64,000 bases of DNA from Galaxea fascicularis (lineage: Eukaryota; Cnidaria; Anthozoa; Scleractinia; Euphylliidae). The DNA lies in assembly GCA_948470475.1 (NCBI GenBank), contig OX419339.1, positions 4,441,232-4,505,231 on the forward strand, written 5' to 3'. Below are positions 11,345 to 22,100 of this stretch, one piece after another. The notes under the pieces were generated by a model. That model was not told where the DNA came from and did not search any database. It saw only the letters and a program-made list of their open reading frames with translations. The position numbers and the translations under genes were made by a program. Position 1 is the first letter of the stretch. Every line of letters begins with the position of its first letter.

Positions 11345-12227
11345 CAAGCGCTGGAGTTGAGATCTAAAAATCATTTCAGGATAGCTTGACTTTTCCTAAT
11401 CGACATACGATGGTTTGGATTAGCCAGGATTCTTTGATTCGACAATTTTTTTAGAAAAATCTCGGACTGCCGGCCATTTAGTGTTTTTAACACCTGGCGT
11501 GCGTTTCTCGAAACCCCCGAAACTTTTCGGGCGCATTTCGGATACTATAATTTCCTTCGTATCTTAAAAACGAAGACATTTCCAGGCATGAAATTTTGCA
11601 ACAAATTTGCCCTTTCGTATCTTGAAATCATAGTAAAAGACCAGCTTTTTAGAATAAGCGGGTCGTAGTTTTTGAAATGGCTTTTCGGGACTTTCGAGAA
11701 ACAGCCCGCTGGGCCGGTTACCAGCCATATAGCCACAATATAATAAAAATTTTATTGTAAAAAGGACATCGACGGGAATTTTTTTATCGTCTTTATTCTT
11801 ATAGATCACAGAAATGACACCATAAAATGTTCAAACAAGTCGAACAAAGTACTTCTTTTATGGCCGGGTGTCGCAGAGTACCCACTTTGGAGTTTTACTA
11901 TTTTGTTTCGTTGCAGAATATTTTGGTTTGATAGATTAAAATGTCACCGATACATGTTTTAAAAATATGTGACTCAGCCGAAGTACATAACCGGTTGTGA
12001 AGTTGGATTTAAAAGTGGGAGGCTGGGACTGTTTTCCCAGTTTAGCGATGATATTTCGGGAAAATCTACGTTTGCCCTTGATTGAATGGTGGCTGTAGCT
12101 CTGTAGCAAAACGGTAAAAAAGTTGTAATCACAATAGAAAAGCCCTTACTGGAGTCCTGGCATGACATAACTTTATCTGTAAATGCTAATAAAGAAATAA
12201 CTGTGGAGCTCCGCTTTTAGGTTTGGC
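11345..12227. other. Repeat-derived DNA, no gene
   Basis: Contains GGACTGCCGGCCATTTAGTG near 11465 and CCGGTTACCAGCCATATAGCC near 11713; both have close matches around 62510-62570. This is decayed copy material from the same family as the foldback to its left. No coding signal. Confidence 0.5.
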
Positions 12228-12230
12228 TAA

Positions 12231-13017
12231 GGCCCCGTTTATAGGAAGAAAGTTGTTCCGGGTAGAAGGGTCACCCGCCTTGCCGAGCCAACTTCTCACG
12301 ACTGTTTACATGAGTAAAGTTGTCCGTGTGGACCGAGTCAAAGTTAACCCTACTTAATTATTCATTGGCCCTGCTTAATAATTCAGAACTTCAATATCCC
12401 TCTTTCCGCTGGATTTCTATTTTTTTCAAATCACTCACACCGGTCACTGTTGACTTAGGGCGCTTTCCATTTGTCAGGACTGGCCAGCCAGACCGGTCAT
12501 TTTGAAAATGAAATAGGCTTCTTCGGGGAGTTTTTGCTAAAAAAAAACGTTCCTGCTAAAAAAACGTTCCTGCTATAGAACCGCTAAACTGATCTGTTTG
12601 GACAGTTCTTATTAATAGTGGAACTGAATTTCCTTAAAAAATGGACTGGTCTGGCCGGCCAGTTCTGACTAATGGTAAGCGCCCTTAGAGTTAACTTCTT
12701 TGATGTCAATTTAAGCCACAATGTTCGTTATAAGGATAGAACACGGACTTCAATTGCCGTGGAGTTGTCCCGGCTGACCGAGCCAAAGTGTTTATATGGA
12801 GAAAAGTTGGCTCGGCTAGGAGGTTGACCCTACCATCGAAAGAGGGTGATCCGGCTAGGAGGGTCACCCTTCTAGCCTAGCCAACTTTTTGTTTCTCACG
12901 TAAACGGTTCGCCAAGTTTTGAAAGGTAATGTATGAAAAGTTGGCTCGCCCCAGGGTAGCTCGGGTAGGCGGATGACCGTTCTACCCGGGACAACTTTTC
13001 TCCATATAAACGGGGCC
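12231..13017. mobile_element. Non-autonomous DNA transposon with TAA target duplication
   Basis: The ends are GGCCCCGTTTATA and its reverse complement, with AAAGTTG/CAACTTT motifs inside them, and TAA directly repeated on both sides (12228-12230 and 13018-13020). A 3-bp TWA duplication is typical of PIF/Harbinger-type elements (family knowledge). Internal sequence repeats variants of GTTGGCTCGGCTAGGAGG. No transposase. Confidence 0.7.
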
Positions 13018-13090
13018 TAAATTTATATATTGTGTTCGGTTTATGCCAGACAAAATTATCAAAAGCATGTTGGTTATGGAGTTTCATGAA

Positions 13091-13236
13091 ATATATCAAA
13101 CACGAGAGACAGTGTTTCATCGGGATATCCAAACACCGAGAAGAGAGTTGAAAATACGACGCGTAGCGGAGTATTTTTGACGGAATGCGAGGTGTTTGGA
13201 TGGCCGATGAAACACTGTCTCGAGTGTTTGATATAT
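13091..13236. repeat. Foldback MITE, arms ~45 bp
   Basis: Left arm ATATATCAAACACGAGAGACAG continues through GTGTTTCATCGG to CCAAACACC; the right arm is nearly its exact reverse complement and ends GTGTTTGATATAT. The centre is about 50 bases. No ORF. Confidence 0.8.
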
Positions 13237-14815
13237 CTTCTCAATTGAAAAAAAAACTAAGGAATTAATGGAGAAGTAAAATCGTCAAAATCTATGCTAA
13301 TTAAGACCGGGTATCCAAACCCCCTTCACGGTTGTGATTTCCTTTGTTTTAACTTGATGAACAGTTATTAATGAGTTTGAGAAGGTTAGATGATCCAGCA
13401 GTTTTGCCAAAATACATAAATCTTACCATTTCAGCTCAAATGTTCGCATTCAAACCATTCTTAAAAAGCAATTCAAAATTAAAATATCATCAGTTTCCGT
13501 CATGTATAAGTCTGCCGCTCGATTCGGCTTCAATTTTTGAGCGAAATTAGGCTGTTTTGGTAATCGAGGGAATCCAAACGAAAAACGGTGTTTTTCACTT
13601 TCACTCCTCCGATTATTCTTTAGGGTTATAACTTTAAATGGCAAACATCAACGAAATAGTAAGACAGCTCTCGCCCTGCATACACAATATATCCCAATCG
13701 TTATGCACTGGACAACGGCAGCCGAAGGAAGAAGTAAAATCAGCCTTACAGCGACCGGCCTTACACCTGCAACTCGAAATAGCGAGAAGCCATTTTCAAA
13801 CTTAACAAATTTCATGTTGAAAAATTGCAGTATCCGAAACGAGACGATGAGTCAAATGAGTAATGTACTGTGCGGTAAAACTAAATAAAAAGTCGAATGT
13901 AAAATGCGTTAAGTTCCCATTCAGTGTTCGTGGAAAAGAAATCACTAGTGTCGCATGTTGCAAAACGAAAGTGAAAACAACAATGTTGCAATCGTAAGGC
14001 TGCGTCGAAAAGCCAATGTTAGACGTTGAAATTAGCAACTGCAATGTATCGAGCTTGTTTCAGTTCTATGTAGAATAAAATGTAGCCAGTACATCAAAAT
14101 TAATTAATTTTGGTTGGGATGGAGCGCTTCTGCTGTAACACGCATTAGATTTAGCGCGTGCGACGATCGGCGAAGCCGTGAGGAGCCGTTTCTGCGTGAG
14201 ATCGGCAGAAAAAAAAATACTGAGCTGCTTGCCGACAAGTTAGAGCGGTTTCGAAAGTAATTCTTGTTTCACGGCTTTGGTTTTGCTTTGCCTCGCTCTG
14301 TGATTGGCTGGTAAAACTCGCGCTATCTTCTCTGAGAACCTAAACCAAAACCAATCGTGACTTGCACTCACGCATTTTCCCGCGCTTAGCGACGTCTGCA
14401 TGTGATTGCTTCCAATTCTGATTGGCTCATTGTGCAAATTAGCTTTTGTTATGATTGATGAGAGTTTGTTTTCAGACAAATCACTATTTCCGAATAAATC
14501 GATTTTAATTCCAGTTGTTCAGACTACGAAAAAATAGTCGAATATTTCGCTTAAAAAATTAATTATGTTTTTTAAGAACTCCCAAAAATTCCCGTCCCGA
14601 GGTCAATACCAAACTAAGGAAGATGCATGTCACAGTTTCTTTACAAGTAACGCAACTTGTCTTTTATTCAATGCAAATTTAGCTTTTGTTTTGGCTGAGG
14701 AATTGTACCTGTGTATATTGTCCTAATTTGAATATAACAAGAGGAGCACGCGACATTCAAAGAAACTCTTCGATCACCAACACGTTTACGCTGGCTTTGT
14801 ATCGTTTCCACGTCA
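13237..14815. promoter_or_regulatory. Intergenic; upstream region of the BAR-domain gene
   Basis: Mostly featureless. Two inverted CCAAT boxes (GATTGGCT) lie near 14302 and 14420, about 400-500 bases upstream of the CIBAR1-like ATG, and could belong to its promoter. No other gene recognised. Confidence 0.35.
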
Positions 14816-15661
14816 ATGGCTCGCCTGGGCAGAGAAGACAGAAATTTCACTGGTTCTTTGCCTGATCTCAAAGCTTCAGTCAAAGCTACAGAACACCAAA
14901 CGAAAGTGGTAGACAGGAAAATATTCGTTGTCGAAACTCATTTCCCCAAGCTAGCGGCCATGCTTCAGCGCTACGCTGTGGGGACAGCGAAACTACGGAA
15001 CAAAGGCGACGAACTTGCGAAAACAATAACCGCATATGCTGAGGAGGAATCTCCCTCTTTGAAGCAAGGCCTGATGACCTTGTCTGAGTGTCTGTCGGCC
15101 ATTCAGGACCAGAGAGATGTAGAAGTCAGCCGCATGGAAGAGAAACTCGTTCAGGGATTTACCGTGTACGATACGAAATGCAAACAAGCAAGAAACGACG
15201 TTAGAGTGAGCTCTTCGCTTTGTACGAGGGAAGTCAAGTCGTTTGAGAGTCTTGAGAAAGCACAAATGAAATCCGCCGACCGAACGCGGATCGCCAGAGC
15301 GCAAGCAGAGTTTCAGAAAGCTTCCGGCGAGGCGAATCGCTCGATGCGAGTTCTACGCGAGCAAATGAACGAATTTGAAAGTCAAAAAATGAGAGATGTG
15401 AAGCAGATTTTATCGGACTTTGTGGTTGGAGAAATGGAGTTATTAGCCCGTTCTATGGAACTTTATACCCGTGCTTATCAAGGATTAATAAACATAAACG
15501 AAGACGACGATTTGGGCGAATTTAATAAATCCATGACCTTTAAACCCACCCAATGGACTTCGTTACCCGTTCTTTCAGGACGCTACGGCAAAGGACCTTC
15601 GATGGAAAACGTTTTGGAGGAAGTTGAAGACGACAGTGATGATCCAAATCGAACAATGTAA
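14816..15661 (+). CDS. CIBAR1: CIBAR1/FAM92-like BAR-domain protein, intronless
   Basis: A 281-residue protein matching the FAM92/CIBAR family along its length. Vertebrate members bind Chibby at the ciliary base and shape membrane with a BAR domain. Family-like stretches include the N-terminal FPKLAAMLQRYAVGTAKLRNKGDE region (about 41-65), AYAEEESPSLKQGLM (about 75-90), FESQKMRDVKQILSDFVVGEM (about 190-210) and YTRAYQGLININEDDDL (about 219-235), which ends the coiled-coil BAR region. The C-terminal tail is short and acidic (EEVEDDSDD). The whole gene is one open exon, whereas vertebrate CIBAR1 has several, so a retrocopy or lineage-specific intron loss is possible. The ATG is the first in frame and family alignment begins soon after it. 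Confidence 0.85.
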   Translation: MARLGREDRNFTGSLPDLKASVKATEHQTKVVDRKIFVVETHFPKLAAMLQRYAVGTAKLRNKGDELAKTITAYAEEESPSLKQGLMTLSECLSAIQDQRDVEVSRMEEKLVQGFTVYDTKCKQARNDVRVSSSLCTREVKSFESLEKAQMKSADRTRIARAQAEFQKASGEANRSMRVLREQMNEFESQKMRDVKQILSDFVVGEMELLARSMELYTRAYQGLININEDDDLGEFNKSMTFKPTQWTSLPVLSGRYGKGPSMENVLEEVEDDSDDPNRTM

Positions 15662-17291
15662 AGATCGTTCATCTGCGAAACATTTGTGGGCTAGTCCCAT
15701 TTTATTTAATTTCAAGGTCCTGAAACTGAGAAGGTCAAAGATCTTTATAGTACAGTAAATCAACCAGATATAATCACATAAACAACGAGTGATACTTTTG
15801 TCGTAGAAGTACCTTAAACCACGTGTAAAACTGCCACATAAACTGGTTACAAACACAAAACCCCCTGATTTCAAAGAGCGATATATCTTATTTTAAATTA
15901 GTGCTTTTGGAGGTGTTATCTCTAAAATGTAGCAAGGTAAGATAAGATTATAAAAAATATAACAGTGTAGCTAATATAACAGTAAGTTTTGTCAAATCTT
16001 AAGGAAAACGTACTCAAAAAATTATAATGAACTATAACAGTTAATATTATATAATAGATTTATTAAATATATGCAAGCGCGCCTGTTTCATTGTTTGCTT
16101 CATAGAATGTTTTGGAATTGCCACCCTCAACTACACTATACACTTACAGACAAAACTACGGAATAGTCTTTGAACGTAACACACGATCAATGTCGACAAT
16201 GCTTAATTGCAAGGGTGTGGTTTTGATAAATTCCACGCTGATTCGTTAATTCTGCTCCCTGATTGGACCAGTGATACCTCGACACAATCTGTTTCTTTCT
16301 TTTTTTCGAAAGAATGATTATTCTTGCAATTGTCAAAAACTGAAAGAGGGACAACTGCTGTACATAACAGTTTAAAACCGTCATTTAACCGTTTGAACCC
16401 TCAGAGTGATCAGCATCAAATTTCTCCTTGTAACATCAACGCTATATAAAACAGAGTGGTCATGAGAATTAATCAAAAATGCTGAAAATCGTTTCTTGCC
16501 GCCCTTTCTACCCGATTTGCCATTTAATGAACAGATTTGGTTGTTTTATGCCCAAGTAGGACTTTCCCTAAAAAACTCGACTACGTTGCATAGAGAGAGG
16601 GTCACACAAGTTGAATTTGCTTGGTATTTTAAGAATTTCTCCCTACTACTTATATTGGAAATGTGTAAGGGCTACAAATGAGAATTTAAATTTTGATCTT
16701 AGGGTTTCAAGGGTTAACAGAACTTTACGTTCATTGTCGAGACGCTTTCGCGGTTGTTCCAACTAGTTGAACTTATGGAATGCGGCTGAGCTGTCCAAGA
16801 GCTAAATAATTTTGAGCGGAGTTGAAGTTAAAAACAAAAAATTGAGAAAGAACAGAAGAGAATTATAGCTGTCACGCTCTCACGTTCTCCGGCAAAACCT
16901 TGAGTGCGCTTATTTCAACTTTTTTGTTTGAATAGAATGGCAAATCGCCTAGAGAGCGATTGATTTTGCTCGTCCTATTTTGTTGCCGCGTTCTCGTAGC
17001 CATGTCCGTCGTCCAAACAAACGGCTGTCGCTTTTTGCCAACAGGTCTATGCTCAGATCAGGCCGGGCCTATTTTACAGGTCACATTCCACAGGTCAGAG
17101 GAACAGGTGGCTGTTTTATCGATTGATAACTAAGCCAAACAGTTTCACACCGATCTAAGACAAATTTTGGATAGTGATTAGGGCTAGGAGACTCTTTTGG
17201 GCTTGTTTATTTATCTGTAGCACGGTGACCTGTACTTTGACCTGTGTAATGTGACCTGTAAAATAGACCCGCCGCTCAGATCAGCAGTTTT
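15662..17291. other. Intergenic, repeat-containing
   Basis: The first part is AT-rich 3' flank of the BAR gene. At about 17040-17265 motifs such as ACAGGTCACATTCCACAGGT and TGTGACCTGTAAAATAGACC form an imperfect inverted repeat, probably a decayed foldback element. No gene seen. Confidence 0.45.
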
Positions 17292-17372
17292 ACTCCAATT
17301 CTCAGTTGGTAGAGTACCGGACAACCGTGTGGGAAGGCGCAGGTTCAAACCGCGGCGGGACCAAAACTCTGG
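17292..17372 (+). repeat. tRNA-derived SINE head
   Basis: A-box-like TCAGTTGGTAGAGTACC and B-box-like GGTTCAAACC are 30-odd bases apart, followed by CGGCGGGACCAAAACTC. It resembles the tRNA-derived SINEs of cnidarians. Stem pairing is imperfect, so not called as a tRNA gene. Confidence 0.65.
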
Positions 17373-18322
17373 AGAAAAGTGCTGCCTTTGTAATGATATC
17401 TGCAAAAGGTTGACGTTCTAGTTTTTTCGGATAAGGACGATAAACCGTAGGTCCCGTCTCACAACCCTTTTTCATGATAAGTTTGTCGAACATTAAAGAA
17501 CCCACACATTGAGTCGCAAAGAGTAGCGGAGGTAGCTCCTGGTGTTTGTGGTCTGGCCTTTGAGTGGTGCTTCAAATAGGGTTAACTTCATTGCGCCTTT
17601 CCCCCTTGGCCAAAATAGTCTAAGAAAATTGTCATGTTCGTTATCGGTAGCCTGCGCGCGCAGACGGCTCCTATTTCCGAGTGCAACCATAGTTAGAAAT
17701 AGAGCGTTTACACTCACGCGACTAGCGGCCGTATTGGTTTACTGAAACAAAAACGTTTTTGCATAATAATTCCCAGAGGGTTAGCCTGGTACACCAATAT
17801 GGCCGCCGTTCCTTTTTTTGTACAACAACATGGCCGCCGTGACGTCATGTGAAAACGTTCTATAGAAGACGTCTGCGCGCAAGCTGTACCACGAAAACCT
17901 AACTAGAAATTACCGACGAATCTTGGAAAACACTTCTGAAAAAAGCCACATAACAAACGTTTTTAGGGGGTGTTGAGGGGTGGGGGGACAGTGATCTAAA
18001 CTGAGGATTCTTCTTAAAAATTATCATTTATTTATGATCGAAACCGCAAGAAAACAAAAACAATAGACGGTGACCAAGCGATGCGTGAGTGGTACGATCA
18101 TTGTCAACACGCTGTAAATAATTTATGTTCTTTTATCCACAACCTATCATTCCCCATAAAAATAAAACAAAGCAAAACGAAGCAGACAGGTTTAGCCGTC
18201 ACCAACACAAACAGAAATACTTTCAGGTATCTCATTACCTCGACGGAGAGTTCATTAAATCTCCTAGAAGCTGGCGAAAAAACTGAAGTTGCATCACTGA
18301 GAAATCAAAACACATATTGCCC
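17373..18322. other. Intergenic with ATGGCCGCC repeat motif
   Basis: Near 17800-17860 the motif ACAAnATGGCCGCCGT occurs twice before GTGACGTCATGTGAAAACG, a likely repeat fragment. The final 250 bases would be 5' UTR or promoter of the small gene; an in-frame extension upstream has no convincing coding look. Confidence 0.4.
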
Positions 18323-18634
18323 ATGGATCCAGAACCGTTGATTTTAAGTTTTGATGGTAGTTCAAACAATATGAACGACGGTGACAACGAGATTGTACGC
18401 ATGGCTCTGAAGCAAGTGGAGAAAACTCTGAAAGATCTCGGAGTAAGGGCATCACAAGGTTACGCGCTTGGTTATGAACTGGGATACATAAAGGGGGTAC
18501 TGGAACATGTCCTTAGATTAATCCCCGAGTCGCAGAACAAGGAGGCCTACATGAAGGGATATGTGAGCGGTTATATCCAAGGAATGCTTTTTTCCTTCAA
18601 ACAACCAAACATCAAGAGCGAAGCTGTTAGTTAG
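18323..18634 (+). CDS. Small unrecognised protein with GYxxGYxxGY repeats
   Basis: A 103-residue ORF whose ATG lies in a good Kozak-like context (CCCATGG). I do not recognise a family. The N-terminus is acidic and polar (1-24). It is followed by a helix-like region (NEIVRMALKQVEKTLKDLG), then GYALGYELGYIKG (47-58), a leucine-rich spacer (VLEHVLRLIPES) and KGYVSGYIQGMLFSF (78-92). The two GY segments look like an internal duplication. There is no signal peptide or transmembrane segment. Amino-acid composition and the repeat argue that it is real. Its 3' end converges with PIGU. It could also be the last exon of a longer gene, since an acceptor-like TTTCAG lies about 95 bases upstream. Confidence 0.6.
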   Translation: MDPEPLILSFDGSSNNMNDGDNEIVRMALKQVEKTLKDLGVRASQGYALGYELGYIKGVLEHVLRLIPESQNKEAYMKGYVSGYIQGMLFSFKQPNIKSEAVS

Positions 18635-18787
18635 AGACTTAAGTAGATATAGAGTTCTAAGGTTAAGCGTTGATTATCGAAACGGGAGTGTACAAGGTGA
18701 AAAATGAGGAAGACATTTCTAGAAACTCATCGGAAAAGTGTTGTTAGCTAATGGCAAAACAACATTCAACCCTGACAGTGAACTAAC

Positions 18788-18877
18788 TTTATTTGACTTT
18801 GTTTATTTTATACTTCTGAACCTTTATCCTTTCCAAACATTAAAAAGGTCTTCTTCGGAGTCATGATATCGAATAAA
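18788..18877. terminator. Convergent poly(A) signals
   Basis: AATAAA on the + strand at 18872-18877 would serve the small gene. TTTATT at 18788-18793 and 18802-18807 reads AATAAA on the - strand and would serve PIGU. If used, the two transcripts overlap at their 3' ends. Confidence 0.45.
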
Positions 18878-19195
18878 CTCATGCAACTCCTGCATGCACT
18901 GTGGAAAGTTCACCTCGCGACAAAAACCAGATAGTTGTCCAAATACTGATTTATGCATGATTAAACATGGCGATAGCATTGCAGTACAAGTTTATTTTGA
19001 AAGGCGCGATAAATTACACGACACGTGTTTCCAGGCCAAACGAATGCCTGCTCGTTATATAAAATTGTTTTCCATGTTCTGCACTTCTAACAGTTCAAGG
19101 TTACCGTAAGACAATAGAAGGGTCGCCTTGCATAACTATTGAGCATCGTAGAGGTTTTCTGTCTGCGCATGTCCAGCAAATCATCCAAGTGTTTG

Positions 19196-22100
19196 TCACC
19201 GTAACACAACAGAAGCGGGCTCGCCTCCCATGACGGGTGGGTGTATTCCGTGATGGAGGTCATATTCACGACGGAGAAACGCGAATAACACATCAGATGT
19301 TAACAAGATCTGCAAGCCAAGGGAAATTGAGAGCTTTTGTTTAAAATAACACGACAAATCATTCAACAAAGAAAGTTTCACATAACAGGAGTGGGAACAG
19401 TGGCCTCCATGAAATCATAGTTATTTATCCGGGAAGTGGAGTAAACGAGACCTTTTTTTACTCCAATTTTTAATGATCATCACTGATTTCACCTGAAAAC
19501 TACCTGCTCCAGCTATAAACTGGAACAACTAATCCCACCTGAAAACTGGGCGTTTTCTTGATTTTACCTCAGTTGTGCACGGTAGCGTTGTCCCTTTAAT
19601 TTGCTACGACATAGGCGACTTCAGACACATCTTTTTATCGTCAGTTGTCAACGCAAGTTACAAGAAGGCATAAGACTTTCGACTTTCTCTCGTTCCTTCT
19701 TCCCTATTACAAAACTATACACCTATAAATTCCACGCAGGACGTCTCCGTCGCGATTTAATTGTGTGATATTATGAAGGGTCAACTTTCACGACGGGTCA
19801 CGACTTTTCCATCGGAGACTTACGAGCCAGGCCCCGGTTGTTCAAAGGCTGGATAGCACTATCCATTGGATAAATATCTATCCAGCGGATAGTGGAATTA
19901 GCTTTCCCATTACTTATCCGCTGGATAGTGATTTATTCGGTGGATAGCGCTATCCAACGTTTGAACAACCGGGGCCAGGACCCTAACACTAAAGGGCGTG
20001 GTAACCACTCGAGAACAAAAGTGATTCTGTGATGTTATCAACTTGCACCAAACGAGGAAGGGGAAATTTAGGCTGAACATATTTGCTAGTTATTGTAGGA
20101 CCTGTAATTCATTTATTTTACCTGGGCTGTCGAATATGCCAATGTAATTGCAAAGAAAAAATTCGCGTTTGCACTGCCCGCGTAAATCCACAGCTGCCAG
20201 AAGACTGGGGCCAAGAATGAGCTGCAAAGCAGCATACACGTTACCACAAATGTGTTTCTGAGATCTAAAAAAAAGATATTTTAAGATAATTTTTCATTGA
20301 TTGTCGAACATCATTACAAAGATTACTACAATAGGACATTTGTACGATGATGCCATTTGATTTCAACTACCAGGATTCAGTTTTTTTTTCCTTTCTAATT
20401 CAAATTATGTAATCCCAACGGGGTAAAAATAACAATAGCTCTAATTAGCACGAGAAAAGCAAACCCTGAAGGATTCTGGTAGTTGTAGTCAAATGGTGTC
20501 ATCATGCAAATGTCCTATTAAGCGGCCACCCTTGGGAAAATGGAAAATGGCCTCTTAATGGGGGCTGGCCGCTAACACAGATGAAAAACAATAGAAGAAC
20601 TGTCATCAGGACTTACACTACTGGCCGCCTAATAACTGAAGCGGTGACCATTTAATAGGTGGCCACTTTTAAATAGAGGTGACACTGTATTAAAAAACAA
20701 GTGATTTACAAAGATTTAAAGATTAGATTTAAATGAATAACTTAGATAAAAAGCTGAACAAATAACTACCAAACTTATAAAACAACAGACTAATCACAGA
20801 GAGGCTTTATCCTGCCTAATCTTGCAGAATATCTGCTGTGTATAGCCAACTGCGTCTACGGAAAGTGTCAATTCAGTTCAGTTATTCACAAGTTCATAGA
20901 GGCGTGGCTCCACTGTACACTACCCACAGATATTGAGAGCTACATGTAATCAGGGCGGGTAATGTAACAAAATACATTATATTAGTAAATATAAGTATAA
21001 AAATAGATATAAATAAATACATCACAGATATAAATAAATGAATAAATAAATAAACACATTAATAAAAAACAAAATTTGTATTATTTTAATAGAAACCACA
21101 AGTTGATAAATAGTAAGTGAAGGGAAGTCACAATAATCATGGTTTTCAAAATTAATAAAAGGGCATCAACATAATTATTGTACTGAACCCCAAGTATTAG
21201 ATGGGAGAGAATGAGGATTTGTCATTGCTTATTCTTACAGTGGTTTACCATCCTTGCACCCAGAGCATAAGGTTTTGGGTTCAATCAGAGGCTCGTATTG
21301 CAGTTTACATGAAATTGATTTTTAAAACCAGAAATCAAGTATACCACATTCAAGCATTTCACTAAACTGCAAAGGTTGTCATTTGTATGCAGTTATGCTA
21401 TTATGATAATCAGTAACAAAGTTGCTGGTATTTAAGTATTTAACAACACTGTTGTCTCAGTCATTGTCTATTTATTACATCAACATAAAGTTCTCTTACA
21501 AGGAAAGATGTGCATCCACAGTGCTAGAAGGGCAAATGGTACAGCAGCATCTCCCATGGCTGGATATGACTTCGTAATAGCCATCACAGAACATAGCATA
21601 CAAGCAAGAAAAGTTGGTTTTTCCCTGAAGAAATACAGAATGAAACTGTTGTATGGAGATGTCAGCAGTGTTAGGTGACTTACCACCCCTCAAATTTAAG
21701 AATGTGTACATATTCTGCAAAGGACAAGAAAAAGTGAAAAATGTGTACTGAATTTTAAAACATACCGTAACTTGATGGTCAGCGGGATGCAGTAAAAGAA
21801 GGCATTTAGTTGAAAAACCCAGAGAAAGAAATTCCTAAAATGCTCAAACATCTCAGTGAAAAAGTACCAGAACAGACCCATGTTAGGTGTGAGATCAGAC
21901 ACCTGCAGACTGAATAAGCACAAAATTAGAAAGTTTGACTTGCACCCTATCATCAGACATCAGGGAGTGGTGACATCAGGTGTTGCTCTCTTATGTTGAG
22001 CTTGGGGAGCACAGGTACCCCAAGCTCAACATAAGAGAGCAACACATGTGATTCGCTACACAGCAAAGAATTCAACAGCACATACCAGTAATAACAATGT

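Noticed and set aside
21496..21720. Minus ORF overlapping PIGU exon 10 in another frame
   Set aside because: The PIGU frame matches the family and has correct splice phases; this one does not.
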